A stretch of DNA of 64,000 bases from Leucaena leucocephala (Eukaryota > Streptophyta > Magnoliopsida > Fabales > Fabaceae): contig CM073518.1 in assembly GCA_037074615.1 (NCBI GenBank), forward strand, positions 13,840,501 through 13,904,500. The letters are read 5' to 3'. The notes under the pieces are model-generated. The model had not been told where the DNA came from. It saw nothing but the letters and a program-made list of their open reading frames with translations, and ran no database searches. Positions 1-12,354 of this stretch are shown here, one piece after another. Both the position numbers and the translations under genes were made by a program. How positions within the stretch are numbered: the stretch's first letter is position 1; every line of letters begins with the position of its first letter.

Positions 1-1548
1 CGGCAGTTTCTTGTCTGCAAACCTTTTGCAGATTCCGTTCGGCCTTTTGTGTTCTATGTTATTTTCAAACGTAGCTCCTCCAATCAGATATAGAGGATGC
101 TATGCGTTTTTCCACCTGACCTAATTGGATTTTGGAGTTAATCTTATATTAATTCCGAATTGATACAATATCATATATTGTATAATTTTATAAGAAACTA
201 ATTAAATAAAATAATATTAAATCCGTCCCACAGATTTAATTACTTATTTATTTAACTTTAAATAAAGATGAGACTGAGTTATATTTGATTTATTCCCATA
301 AATCAAATTTGAGATATCCTATCAATTTAAATTTCGAATTTCAAACGTGATAGAGATTTAATTTATCCTTATAAATTAAATCTTATAAATATCTCTTATA
401 TGAGATATCCTATCAATTTGAATTTCGAATTTCAAACGTGATAGAGATTTAATTTATCCTTATAAATTAAATCTTATAAATATCTCTTATATGAGATATC
501 CTATCAATTTGAATTTCGAATTCAAACATGATAGGGATTTAATTTATCCTTATAAATTAAATCTCATATATCTCATATATATAATATATATATATACGAA
601 TTTATATATATACGAATATAAATATAAATAAATATATATATACATTCACCTGGATCTTTCATTGAATCTGGACATGTCTTAGATTCAATGAATCTGGACA
701 TCATAGCTCGTGTTGGGCTATTTTGTGTGCGACCCTGTAGGCCCATATGAAGTTGGCAGTGGGCCATTTGCTATACTAGCCCACAAGTCGCAAGCGGTCT
801 CTAGCAAGACATAACAACTACCCAAATCATATGAGGATCGATAAACGATGTAACCTTTTATACAACCATATCATGTCCCTTCTGTCACGCGATATTTTGG
901 TCATGGATGAGGCATGGATAATGTCATCCTCCTATTCCCGACCGTTACTTTCTCGATCCCTGAGTAGTCTGACTATAGAAATGGAACTACCTTTCCATTA
1001 CAGTATGGCCATACATTTCTCAGACTCACTCATCGAGGGGCCCAGTAATATCTCTCCACGAATGTGAGGGACAAATTCCATCTTGACCATTCACATTCCT
1101 CCGCATGAAAAACCACTAAGCCCAAACATAGTCTTTATGATCACTCGGTCAAAAGTGACTTTTGACTAGGTCAAAGCTGAGCGTTTTGTCATGTAGGAAT
1201 CCATGATGATCTCAGGTCAAAGGGCATATTGACATGGTTTGTATATGAGAGAAGCTTATGACGTTACCCATGCAGTTCTCTCATAGCGGGTCGGTCCAAC
1301 ACCCTGTACTCTTACATGTGCTTATGACTTTGATTTATATCTCTATACATCTTCAAAGTCATACTGGTCTTATTTCATCTGTGCTCCCACATAGATGATC
1401 GACCAGGGACATTTAGGATAATATCATGAATTATCCAAGGATGGTCATCATAGTAAACATGCAAATAATATGATAACTCAATTAATAAATTCATAAATCA
1501 ATAATGTTCATAAGACAATGATTGGCCCCTAGGGCACGATTTCCAACA
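1..1548 (-). mobile_element. Copia LTR, partial, cut by the window edge
   Basis: The stretch aligns by eye with 14952-16347 and with the LTR at the right end of the window. It ends CCAACA at 1548, the inverted form of the TGTTGG start seen on the minus strand. No purine tract follows 1548, so it is either a solo LTR or the 5' LTR of an element lying to the left. The outer end lies outside the window, so no target duplication can be checked. It carries an expanded 91-bp repeat that the other two copies lack. Confidence 0.8.
311..576. repeat. 91-bp tandem repeat inside Copia LTR
   Basis: The phrase GAGATATCCTATCAATTT starts at 311, 402 and 493, giving three units of 91 bp, the last incomplete. 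The corresponding parts of the other two Copia LTRs (near 15281 and 63249) hold a single unit. The expansion is therefore private to this copy. Confidence 0.85.
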
Positions 1549-2752
1549 AGAATATCAGTGGTATGAAGAATCTGGATACTGGATTTAAGATCAGAAAGCA
1601 TATTATGGAATCTCAGAAAAATTAGAATTATAAAACAGTCTAATTTTTGGGGAATCGGACTAAGCCGGTACCGGATTAGACTGGAATTTTTCTAGATGCT
1701 TCTTCCCTTAGAAATTTTGCCACATGTCTTATGAGGTGTCCCTTGATGATGTCATAATTGGCTTTTAAGAATAGTTTAATCCAAGAATAAATGTGAGCCA
1801 TTAGATCAAATAGTGCACAAAGTGATCTTGGCCTTCCATTTTCCATTGGATTTTTCAATAAATACACCCATATTTCTAATTCAAAACCACGAAGGAAGAA
1901 CTCTTGGGAAGGCTATGTCAAAATGGAAACTCAAGCCAGGACAAAGAAGAATCCAAAGTCCAAAGTTCAAGCAAGATAGAGATTAAAGGTAAGCAATCTA
2001 TCCTAACTTATTTTCCTTTGAATTGGGAGCTTGAACATAGGGTTTTCATAAAAGAAAGTTGCTTTCCAAAACCCTAGATGAAAGGAGAAAGAAGAAATTA
2101 AAATTAGAGTTATGTGATTGAAGTTTAAACAAGCTAGTTAGATGATTGGTTGTTGAATCAAGTTGATATTCTTGACTTTGCCATGTAAGAGACCTTTCAG
2201 TCTGCACTGTTCAGGATAGAAGGAGATGGAATTTCAATGATCTAATGCTTCCTTTGAATTTGTATGATGATTTTGTGTAGGATTGGATAGTTTTTTGAAC
2301 CTTGGAAGCATTGAGATTGAAAGTTGTAATGCTTAGAATTCTTCTCTGTTACTGTTCACTCATATGAACAGTGATTAGAATTTCATAATTTTGATTCTTC
2401 CAATGGTTATAAAATGAAAAGTTGTGTGGGATAAAGTAGAGAAACAAGTATTGGAAGTATTGGAATATTTGTCGATTAAAATGTATTAATTGGCTAAGCA
2501 TTTGGTCAGAAAATTATTTTTCCCTTAAATTTCAAGATGTTAGATTCGATTAGAATTGTGAACCAAATTATTTCAATTTTTGTAGAATTAATTATGATTT
2601 TTTGAAGTTCGTTGCCTAATCTGGAATACTATATGAACAGTAATTCAAGAAGAGTAAAAATCCAGATTTAGCTAATGGACTTCCAAGGTCTTGTAAGTGG
2701 TTCTAAATGCTACCGAATGGTCCCTAAGACGTACGAAAGTAAGGATGTTACA
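1549..2752 (+). mobile_element. Old LTR fragment, TGTAACATCC family (long-LTR type)
   Basis: The first 120 bp match 14420-14558 and 36530-36650, which are mid-LTR segments of the same type. The fragment ends GGATGTTACA at 2752, which fits the 3' end of an LTR read on the plus strand. No primer site follows. It probably continues an LTR that the Copia LTR at 1-1548 interrupts. No coding sequence is seen. Confidence 0.6.
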
Positions 2753-3575
2753 AAAACACATGGCGCTATCTTGACCTATCAATGCAAAGAAAAAGGCTTC
2801 TGGAAATATTGAGTCACCATGTGAGGTGGCCTAGAGGGACCCACACATGGTGCTATATATGGAGAAGAAAAGTTTAAGCCATGAAGGCTATAGAAATAGT
2901 TGACCAGGGTCAGGGAATACCTTGATGATGTATAAAAATACAATAATGCCCTAGAGTTTTTAAAGTGAATAAAGATGAATTAAGGGCATTCTGGTAATTT
3001 TCTAAGGGGTCGGTAATTAAATTTATACCCAGTCTAAGAATGTCAATGGTAGGAAAAATCTGGATATATCATTTAAAGTCAAAAAATATAATATGGAATC
3101 TCAGAAAAATTTGATTTAAAAAACAGTCTGATTTTTGAAAAATAATAAATGATTAAATAAATGTATGATATTTTGCATTTTGATAGTAGACATCCTAATA
3201 TTTAATTTGATAAAAAGAATGCCTTGATTGGATGTCTGTACAAGGAGAAATACATTTTCAAAATCAGGGGACTAAATCTAGAAATAGGAAAAAATGACCA
3301 AATAACAGTAAATATTGGGGCCCAACTAGCATTGACTTAGTGAGAGCGTGGTCAAAGAAGTTTAAGTTAGCTTCGCATAGCAACTTGAACCACTTTATTT
3401 TGATTTATTAGAATTAATTATGATTTTTCAAATTTAGGTCATTTATGTGGAAATTTGCATAGTAAACAGTACTGAGTGTAAAATTTTTGATTTTATAATT
3501 TGATTTGAATGACCTTATAAGTGGTTTCAGATTCTACCATTTGGTTCCTAAGACGTAGGAAATTAAGGTGTTACA
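2753..3575 (+). mobile_element. Old LTR 3' part, TGTAACATCC family
   Basis: The text from about 2760 matches 36040-36500 (the CACCATGTGAG and GTGCTATATATGG phrases). It ends GGTGTTACA at 3575, and a decayed iMet primer site follows at once, so this is the 3' end of a 5' LTR on the plus strand. Confidence 0.6.
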
Positions 3576-4676
3576 TTTTTGGTATTAAAGCAAAAGGGCC
3601 TGGCTTAGAAAATACTATAATTTAGTTAGATTTACCCTCCTTAAACAAGTTAGAGGTCTGAATCTTTAGTGAACCAAGAAGATTCCCTCCCTAGAGTAAG
3701 ATGTAAGAATAGTTAGTTTACTGATGTAGGGGAGGATTCAGACAAAGAATATTATAAAGTGATTGTTCTAGCAAAAGTATGTTCAAGTCGCAACGAGTAG
3801 GTGTTTTGGTTGCGACGAATGGACACAGAGAACTTTAGTCATGAAGAGCCAGTATTCTTGTTGCGATGAATACACGTAGTAACTTTAGTCACATCCAAAA
3901 GTGACTAAAGATGGTAGTGATTTCCAGATGAGTTTGGTACACCATACCTCGAGCCTTACAGCTTTACAAGATAGTTTCGAGGATACAACTACGGTAGACT
4001 GGTCTTAGTCAGCCAATGCCTTCGAGGTCTCGTGTTGCTTAACATGATGTGGCTTGACCAAATAGGATAAAGCTAGGAAGCAGTTCTCTCTACTGATGGA
4101 GATAAGAGCCGACCAGTCTAAGGTCAAAGGAAGCTGCAAAAGCTAAGTTGTAAGAGGTAGCTTAATGTATTGATAGGGAACATATTAGGCTCATTTCGTG
4201 ATCCTGAATTTTCTAAGAGCAACAACCATGCTCTACAATAATGATGATGATGAGGGTACCAACCTCGATGAAGTTTATTCGTTAGAGGATTGGCACGAGA
4301 TGTGAATAAGCCAGATAGTACGATATACTGAGATACGGATGATCAGTTTAAAGGAATGCTCAGAAGTGGATTCTCTGTTTGATAACCAAGAGTAGATCTA
4401 CACTATGAAAGACTTCGTTAGGCTAGTCTTTCCCGAATAGAAGAATCAGAAGTTAGACCGAGGATTTCCTAGGGATGTTCCTAGTATATGACTTAGGATC
4501 AAATAGAGAATCGTGGTTCCCTTATGGTGAGGAAACCAATAACCCAGTAGACCCAGTGTATAACATTCTAGATAGGCAAGAGCAACAGCAGTAAATGATA
4601 GATGAGATCCAGACAACTCGAGGTTGCCAGGATCAAGAAAGAAATACTCTATCGCGGTAGTAGTAATGAAACATCC
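3576..4676 (+). mobile_element. Decayed internal region of an old LARD-like element
   Basis: Directly after the LTR comes TGGTATTAAAGC (3580-3591), two to three changes away from the iMet primer site used by the younger copies. No open frame of note is present. A decayed palindrome array lies at 3787-3895. The region stops where the LTR of element 1 begins. Confidence 0.55.
3787..3895. repeat. Decayed GTCGCGAC array
   Basis: Variants GTCGCAAC, GTTGCGAC, GTCATGAA, GTTGCGAT and GTCACATC start at 3787, 3809, 3838, 3860 and 3888. Spacings are 22, 29, 22 and 28 bp. Most differences are C-to-T or G-to-A at the CpGs, as expected from deamination of methylated cytosine. Confidence 0.6.
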
Positions 4677-6005
4677 TTCCTTTCATATGTCTTAGGGACC
4701 ATTCAATAGCATTTAGAACCACTTTCAAGGTCATTGAAGTCCAATTCCCCAATCTGGAATTTTACTCTTATCGAGTACTGTTCACTTGAAAATTCCAGAT
4801 GAGTGACCTGACTTCGAAAAATCATAACTAATTCTAGAAAAATCGAAATGAAGTGGTTCTAATTGATAAATGAATCTAACTCAATTATATTTCAGGAAAA
4901 AATAACTAGTTGACCATTCGTTGACCAAGTCAATGCCAGTCAACGTGTCAACTTTACTGTTCATCCCACGTTTTTCTCCCTGAATCTAGCATTCTGGTCC
5001 CAACTTTCATAATTTATATCTCCTTGTGTAGACATCCAAATGATACGTTTTATATATCAAATTAAAGCTTGGTATGTCTACTATCTACCATAAAAATATC
5101 ATACATTTATTCATCCATTTACTATTTTTAATCATTTATCAAATATGACTAGGTTACCACGTGTTACTGTTCATAGCGTTAATTTTCAGCAACCAATATT
5201 ACATACATAGGCATACATCCATCATATATCAGTCAAACATGCCAAACAATAATTATTATTAATTAATAAGTTGTTTTACATCAGGGTATGTACATAAACT
5301 CTCATACTGCTATTACATCTTTTTCTGCCTGAAATCCGGCAGCATAACCGCTACGCTTCATCTGTACAAAGAACTGAACCGTACTGATTCGGTAATCCCC
5401 TCATGAGAACTACCATTCTACGTAGTACCCAGGAAATACTAGATGAACCGGCTAGGTCCACTCACTTCTAGCCTCCTTAGACAGCACTACGTACACAGTA
5501 CTTATCATATAATGATGTTCAGTCTTTACTTCGGCAGCATAACGGCGTCTCTTAAAATTTCCAAAATTCATTTCGACATAACCTCCCTTGTAATGGGATA
5601 TTTATTGGGATGAGATTCGGGGTAATCTCAGTAGCAACAATCATAACAATATATGTAATGCAGAGTGACAGTGCTTGCTTGTGATTGTGTACAGATAAGT
5701 ATGCTGCGTGCTTCCATGCTTAATAACATATGACCATAGCATTACAGCAGAGCTTCAGACATAACATATAAGACAACAATCCAACCAAACAATAGCACAT
5801 CAAATCACAAAGCCATTACATAGAAGTTAGGATTAGTTACTACCTGGCTAGCTCAGCAGAACCCTACTATCTCTATTCTGCTTCCAGCTCCGCCAGAACT
5901 TCCTTTCTTCCTTTCTCCTTTCTCTCTTCCTTTCCTTCCCTTTCCCTCTCTTCTTTCTCTCTCATTCTCCTCTTGCTCTTGCGCAAGTGAAGGCCATGGG
6001 GGGGG

Positions 6006-6013
6006 TATTTATA
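6006..6013 (-). promoter_or_regulatory. TATA box of LTR promoter
   Basis: TATTTATA on the plus strand is TATAAATA on the coding strand, followed by a C run. The same box sits at the same place in every LTR of this family, just upstream of a GA-rich leader. Confidence 0.6.
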
Positions 6014-6610
6014 GCCTCCCTCAATGGCATATCCGTAGTTTCTATGAACTTTGATCCTGCGGTCCTGGTTTTTCCTGGATTTTCCTATTTTCTTTTATTT
6101 CTCCTTTACTGCATCATCGTGCCAACTCACCATGCTGACTCAGCGCCTCATCTTTCACATGCTTGAATTCCCGGGACACCTCAGCATGCTGACTCACCAT
6201 GCTGACTCACCGGTCCAGTCTCCTGCCTCGTAATGCGTGCCCTCAGCTTTATCTGCTTTCTGCAGACTAATGCCATGTGGCAACTGGAAGAGACCTTGCA
6301 CGCTTCCCAATGCCACCCAGATAAGTCCCTGACTTTATCTGATCATCTCCTCGATTTACGTGCCTCCTCAGTTATCACGCCAACCGAGTATCTTTACTTT
6401 ACTGAATCATTACTTTAATGCCATGTGGCATCTTGTGGGACCCATGAGTATACCTTATCAGTTTACCTCGTGGTTTCTAGATAACCTTTCCTGTATCTGA
6501 TATCTTGCCTCCGGTCTATCTCCAACCGAGTAACTATCTCTCTTGGTCCTTCACCACTCTTGGTCCTTCACCACTCTTGGCCCGTACGCTTAGCGCCACT
6601 TTAGTCACTA

Positions 6611-6859
6611 GTCGCGACCTCAACATCATCTTGTCGCGACCTTACAATTCTGTGTACATTAGTCGCGACCAAAACATCTTCTCGTCGTGACCACAACACA
6701 TTTTAGTCGCGTCTAAGGTTTTCTGCCACTATTAGTCGCGATATCACTGCTTTCTAGTCGCGACCATACTTCTTTTACGTCGCGACCATAATGCTTTCTT
6801 GTCGCGTATAGCTCTTTCTGTAACCACTAGTCGCGACCATGCTTTACTCTAGTCGCGAC
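6611..6859. repeat. GTCGCGAC array, 3' LTR of element 1
   Basis: Eleven copies of the palindrome or near-variants start at 6611, 6633, 6662, 6684, 6706, 6735, 6757, 6779, 6801, 6830 and 6852. Spacings are 22, 29, 22, 22, 29, 22, 22, 22, 29 and 22 bp. Confidence 0.9.
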
Positions 6860-8020
6860 CATAACGGTCAGCTCGTAACTCTTCAACCTTTGACCTTTAC
6901 ATCACCCCAAATGGCCATTCTACCCCTTGGGACTTCCACTGTTTGCACATAAGTTCCCGTACCTTTACTTACTCGCAGCTTAGTCCCTAAAAACTCTCTT
7001 ATGTCTCTGGGACTTCTGCTCAAAAGGGGTCTGGTAGCCTCTCATTCTCAGGGTACTTCCGTGTCTGAAGGCCTGAAAATTAGGATGTTACATTTCTCCT
7101 CCCCTTTAAATAAATTTAGTCCTCGAAATTTAATCAGTACCATAGCCAAATTAACTTAACATCTGGCAAAGTACGCATCATAACTGTACATCTCTTCGTA
7201 ACATGTCTTTCTTTCTCTGGGTTAATTCAATCAGAGTTGAAATCTACTTTCCTCTTATGGACCACTTACTGCACTTATGAGTAGTGTCCATTTCTTTCAT
7301 ATGAAATTCTCTCAAATATTACTGTATTCGGGAATTTCTTCTAACTACTCATCATACTTGTAGCATTTCATCTTTCTTTGCACTTAACTTCATACAGAGA
7401 GAGGACTTACGCAGCTATTCTTTCTTTACTTTGCTGCTAAACAAAAGCACCTACTCTAACATGCATAATGCTTGGCCAACATACTGCAGGACTGCATACC
7501 TGCTTATGAATGCAAAGCTCTAACATCGGAGCTTAAGCATTCCTGTTCTAACTAGGCACAGCTCTAACACTCGGAGCTTGCATAGTTTTAGCATAACATT
7601 AAGCCTAACATCTCATGCAAAGAGTGAAAGCTCTCATTTTCTATTCTCTTTCATAGCATAACATTCAAACATCTGATTCCTACCAAACAGGGAGCCTCTC
7701 TGTCTGTTCATACAATGCACATCTCTAGGTGCGTGTCATATTACACGTTTACTACCGTGTATCTCATTACATGCCTTTGATACGTTATCATGGCATATCT
7801 AGCCCACTCTAGCTATCTCATGGTGTATTTCACCCTTTCATAACTTATCTTGTCTTATCACAAGACTAACATAAGACTGGCTTTCTCTTTTTCATATAAC
7901 TGTATTTTATCTCAGCCTTGCCTTAGACCCTCTTCTCTAGGTCTTCTCTAGCCTTTTAATCTCTTTACCCCTCATCTGGGTAATCTTTATCTACTCATAC
8001 TTTTCTATTCTTATTACATT

Positions 8021-8100
8021 GAGGATTTTCTTCTCTGCTTCTCAGAGGATTCTCTTCTCTGCTTCTTATTACACAGAGGATTCTCTTCTCTGCTTCTCAG
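8021..8100. repeat. 31-bp minisatellite, about 3 units
   Basis: Units beginning GAGGATT start at 8021, 8045 and 8076. Each holds CTTCTCTGCTTCT. The same locus has five units in element 2 and three in element 3. Confidence 0.75.
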
Positions 8101-10304
8101 GCATACTTCTACAAAACTTTGAATCTCAGTACTCAGATTTAAACTTGGACTCCATCTTCGTTTAAGAGAAAGCTAAGTTCAGTCTGTAGACTAGAGGCTA
8201 CCTGAGGAAAATCATTATAAAACAATTTCTCTGGGTCAGGTTATCAACTAGTGAAACTTCCTTACCTTAACTTCGTCTTTGGCATTCATCTTCCCAAAGA
8301 GATACTACATCGTACTCATGTCTCATGGCTCATTACTTTCCTTAGGCTAGGTCTAACTGCGACCTCGGGATCTAACTGCGATCAACCGTTAGCCTCTTCA
8401 GAATCTAACCGTGACTCTGGATCTGTTAGGATCTAACTGCGACCCTGGAGCCATGCTAGGATCTAACTGTGACCCTCCAGAATCTAACTGCGATTCTGTT
8501 GTACTGTATATCTCCCGAAGATCTTAAACCAACAGACTAAGTTATAAGGTTAACTGCTTCCACCTGTTGATAACTCCATAATAATTTTATAGCCTCACAT
8601 CATTTACCCAGACTTTACTTACTTCCTCTCTTACTCAGGAGTTCCTTCTCATCTTTCTTACTTTACTGTGGCTTACCATTGGCTTGTGCCATCATGGTCT
8701 AACCACCTGCCATTGCATTCTACTGCTATGGCCTCATCATAACTCATCTGTGCTCTAACTGTGAACCATTTGAACTATGCTCCAACTGTGAGCATCCTGT
8801 ATCAGATCCAACTCTTATCTGAAGAGTGATCTATACTCATCTGAATCTAGCTCTATCTGAGAGCCATCTGTTTCAGATCCAACTCTTATCTGAAGAGTGA
8901 TCTAAAAACAATCTCTTTACTCTTATCTGCTTACCATTCCGCTTAATAGAAATGGCCCTGAGTACTATATTCATAAGTCTGCATAATTACCCGAGTAACT
9001 TCAAACATATCTGAATATCATAACTTATTGTCCCATGAACTGAGACTATCTATCATCCTCAATACATATCTCATTACATGTCATATGGTATAGGAGCAAC
9101 ATACTTTCTCATCTCATATATACTCTACCCTTCATGCACTGTAAAAGGGAGTATTCATTCATCATGGCATACTCTAACATGCATGTCATCATATGACAAT
9201 TGCAAGGAGATGCAACTATCATAACTTATGGCATCATAAGCCATATCATCATCATACTTTGCTCAACCATCCATCAGACTAACTAAACCTCAAGGCATAT
9301 TTTATTTATCATATTGCCTATCATATCTTGGTCAGTCATCCTGAAACATCTGTCTATCTCAGGCTGCCACGCTACCCTCTTATTAAGGTACAGACTCAAC
9401 CCTTCATCACTCTTTCTTGCATAGGAGAGTCACTGTATCCCGTAATCTGTGGCTACCTTCTACTATCTCATTTCTCCTTTTGTCTATCTATCAGTCTCAG
9501 TCTATTCTTGACCAGACTGTGGTTCCTTATCGGCCTTTACTGTAACAGCCTAGAACCCCTTTACAAAGATATTATCCGCTTTCCCCTTAGGTAGGCTTGG
9601 TGCCCACATGAGGTCACGGTTTTGTTTTCCAGACACACGAGCCACAGCCCTTAAGCACCTGAAAACGCATCTTTCTCTTAATCCTAGCGAACTTCAGTCG
9701 CCTAGATCTCATTCATTATCTTTTACTATTATTTCTATTCTTTAGGGTACTCTACCCTAGATCTCTGTGAGGGAATCCCTCTGCTTAGGGAATTTTAACT
9801 CTTTACCTATTAACCATCACGTCCTTAGCCTTAGCCTTAGGCCATATCAAACATCATCACATCTCTAGCCTTTAGGCTATGCCCTAGGATTACTCCGAGG
9901 CAACCTTCATACTAGCTATCCCATTCTAGCTCTCAGGTCTTTTATTCAACTAGGTTGAATAAGACTTTTACCATGTAGATCTACTCCTCGTAATCACATG
10001 GAGGATCTGTCTCATTCTAGCTATCTCATCTAGCTAGCTCATCTTTAACTTATCATTATCATCCTTTGCGGCCTATCCTACCTAGCAAGGATGACTTGCT
10101 TATTGGAGTTGCCAACTTCCTCTATGCATGACTTCTCCACTCAAGCTCTATGTTCATGCTTTGTGTTCACCTGTCTTTTCCTTTACAACGAAACATGAAC
10201 ACCTCTTATTCCATCTGGGAGCTTTATCTCCACGGGCTCTTCTAAACCCATAATAGTCCCGATCTGAATCTTCTAATGTCATACCAGGACATCTCTATCA
10301 TTCC

Positions 10305-10784
10305 GTCGCGATATGAGTATTGGATAATCGCTATTCATAGCCTCTATGATTCTTCATTACCCTTAACTCCTCACGACTTATCATTTCTATTCTTTAGTCG
10401 TGACCTACAGCTTCAGACGTCGCGTCCTTAACATTTTCTGTCTTCTAGTCGCGACCTAAATCTTCTTTCGTCGCGACCTTAACCTTTCTACGTCGCGACT
10501 CAACTCCTCTACCGTCGCGACCAGGATATTTGCTCGTCGCGACTTATGTCTCTTCACGTTCAACCATAGCCATTTCTAGTCGCGACATTAAACTTTTCTC
10601 GTCACAACCTTAGCTCTCTCTTAAATAACGTCGCGACCTAGGAACATACTCGCCGCGACCAAATCTTTCTGTGGATAACCGTCGCGACCTATAAACTTAA
10701 GCGTCGCGCCTAAACCTCTCATTGAAGCTACCCGTCGCGACATAAACCACATTAGTCGCGACCGGAGTGCTATTCTGTCGTACT
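10305..10784. repeat. GTCGCGAC array behind the primer site, element 1
   Basis: About 20 palindromes or one-base variants are present. From 10397 the spacings read 22, 29, 22, 22, 22, 22, 22, 21, 22, 29, 22, 29, 22, 31, 21 and 22 bp. Compared with element 2 it has about four extra units, so gain or loss has occurred in whole units. Confidence 0.85.
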
Positions 10785-10884
10785 AAGGGCTAAATCAGAG
10801 CATCACTGAGCCAGAACCTTCTGTTCTGTGCCAGAATCTTATGCTCTGAACCAGAGTCCTTTCTGGTTGGTGCCAGAACCTCTT

Positions 10885-10896
10885 GCTCTGATACCA
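10885..10896 (-). other. Primer-binding site (iMet tRNA), element 1
   Basis: GCTCTGATACCA reads TGGTATCAGAGC on the minus strand, complementary to the 3' end of plant initiator-Met tRNA. It lies 3 bases inside the 5' LTR and fixes the minus-strand orientation. Confidence 0.85.
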
Positions 10897-11215
10897 AAAT
10901 GAAACATCCTCCCTTACAGCCCTCACAGTACACTAGCGGAAGCAATATTAGCTTTATTATGCGTTAGCTTCATAATCCAAAATTTGAATATGCCAAACAT
11001 TATTTATCATTGAATCATAAAATGTCATACAATATGGCATATACAACAAGACATATACATAATCCTCATATCTCTATTACATCTCGTTCTGCCTAAACTT
11101 CGGCAGCATAACCGCTACGCTTCAGCTGTACAAAGAACTGAACCGTACTGATTCGGTAATTCCCTCATGAGAACTACCATTCTACGTAGTACCCAGGAAA
11201 GACTAGATGAACCGG

Positions 11216-11407
11216 CTAGGTCCACTCACTTCTAGCCTCCTTAGACAGCACTACGTACACAGTACTTATCATATACTGATGTTCAGTCTTTACTCCGGCA
11301 GCATAACGGCGTCTCTTAGGATTCTCTAAATCCACTTCAGCATAACCTCCCTGTAATGGGTTATGGATGGGGATGAGATTCGGGGGAATCTCAGTAGCAA
11401 CAATCAT
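11216..11407 (-). other. Conserved short open frame in LTR (63 codons)
   Basis: The translation begins MIVATEIPPNLIPIHNPLQ and includes a basic KRRRYAAGVKTEHQY stretch. Nearly the same frame is open in three other LTR copies (44327-44518, 50032-50223, 57070-57255). It lies downstream of the TATA box, in the transcribed leader. I recognise no family. It may be a real micropeptide or simply a frame kept open because the copies are young. Confidence 0.3.
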
Positions 11408-11767
11408 AACAATATATGTAATGCAGAGTGACAGTGCTTGCTTGTGATTGTGTACAGATAAGTATGCTGCATGCTTCCATGCTTAATAACATATGACCAT
11501 AGCATTACAGCAGAGCTTCAGACATAACATATAAGACAACAATCCAACAAAATAATAGCACATCAAATCACAAAGCCATTACATAGAAGTTAGGATTAGT
11601 TACTACCTGGCTAGCTCAGCAGAACCCTACTATCTCTATTCTGCTTCCAGCTCCGCCAGAACTTCCTTTCTTCCTTTCTCCTTTCTCTCTTCCTTTCCTT
11701 CCCTTTCCCTCTCTTCTTTCTCTCTCATTCTCCTCTTGCTCTTGCGCAAGTGAAGGCCATGGGGGGG

Positions 11768-11775
11768 TATTTATA
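11768..11775 (-). promoter_or_regulatory. TATA box of 5' LTR, element 1
   Basis: TATTTATA on the plus strand follows a run of G, equivalent to TATAAATACCCC on the coding strand. The pyrimidine-rich stretch at 11660-11740 is the GA-rich leader read from the other strand. Confidence 0.6.
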
Positions 11776-12354
11776 GCCTCCCTCAATGGCATATCCGTAG
11801 TTTCTATGAACTTTGATCCTGCGGTCCTGGTTTTTCCTGGATTTTCCTATTTTCTTTTATTTCTCCTTTACTGCATCATCGTGCCAACTCACCATGCTGA
11901 CTCAGCGCCTCATTTTTCACATGCTTGAATTCCCGGGACACCTCAGCATGCTGACTCACCATGCTGACTCACCGGTCCAGTCTCCTGCCTCATAATGCGT
12001 GCCCTCAGCTTTATCTGCTTTCTGCAGACTAATGCCATGTGGCAACTGGAAGAGACCTTGCACGCTTCCCAATGCCACCCAGATAAGTCCCTGACTTTAT
12101 CTGATTATCTCCTCGGTTTACGTGCCTCCTCAGTTATCACGCCAACCGAGTATCTTTACTTTACTGAATCATTACTTTAATGCCATGTGGCATCTTGTGG
12201 GACCCATGAGTATACCTTATCAGTTTACCTCGTGGTTTCTAGATAACCTTTCCTGTATCTGATATCTTGCCTTCGGTCTATCTCCAACCGGGTAACTATC
12301 TCTCTTGGTCCTTCACCACTCTTGGCCCGTACGCTTAGCGCCATTTAGTCACTA

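Larger units (their letters stand above)
4677..7092 (-). repeat. 3' LTR of element 1 (mosaic)
   Basis: This LTR is 2416 bp against 1937 bp for its partner. From about 5630 to 7092 it is nearly identical to 11390-12836. From 4677 to about 5600 it instead follows the long-LTR subfamily, like 29801-30760. Two LTRs made in one round of reverse transcription should be the same, so this points to recombination or conversion with another copy. Confidence 0.75.
7093..10899 (-). mobile_element. Internal region of element 1, non-coding
   Basis: The region runs from the purine tract next to the 3' LTR (7093-7108, read on the minus strand) to the primer site at 10885-10896. It matches 45931-49716 along its length. 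Inside are a 31-bp minisatellite (8021-8100), repeated TCGCAGTTAGA phrases (about 8340-8500), hairpins with an ATCTG loop (about 8810-8905) and a large palindrome array (10305-10784). No protein motif is visible on either strand. Confidence 0.75.

Noticed and set aside
831..1067. 78-codon frame in the left Copia LTR
   Set aside because: It is antisense to the LTR and broken in the copies near 15630 and 63620.
6051..6233. 60-codon frame starting MILRSWFF, repeated at 11813, 44928 and 50633
   Set aside because: It recurs only because the LTR recurs, and it lies on the strand opposite to LTR transcription. No domain or other support.
9328..9594. 88-codon frame repeated at 48239-48505
   Set aside because: It lies antisense in the LARD interior, is present only because the element is duplicated, and has no domain. 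The hydrophobic stretch is not evidence enough for a membrane protein.
10885..10896. tRNA gene suggested by the iMet-like sequence
   Set aside because: Only the 12-base primer-complementary stretch is present. No cloverleaf or promoter boxes surround it.
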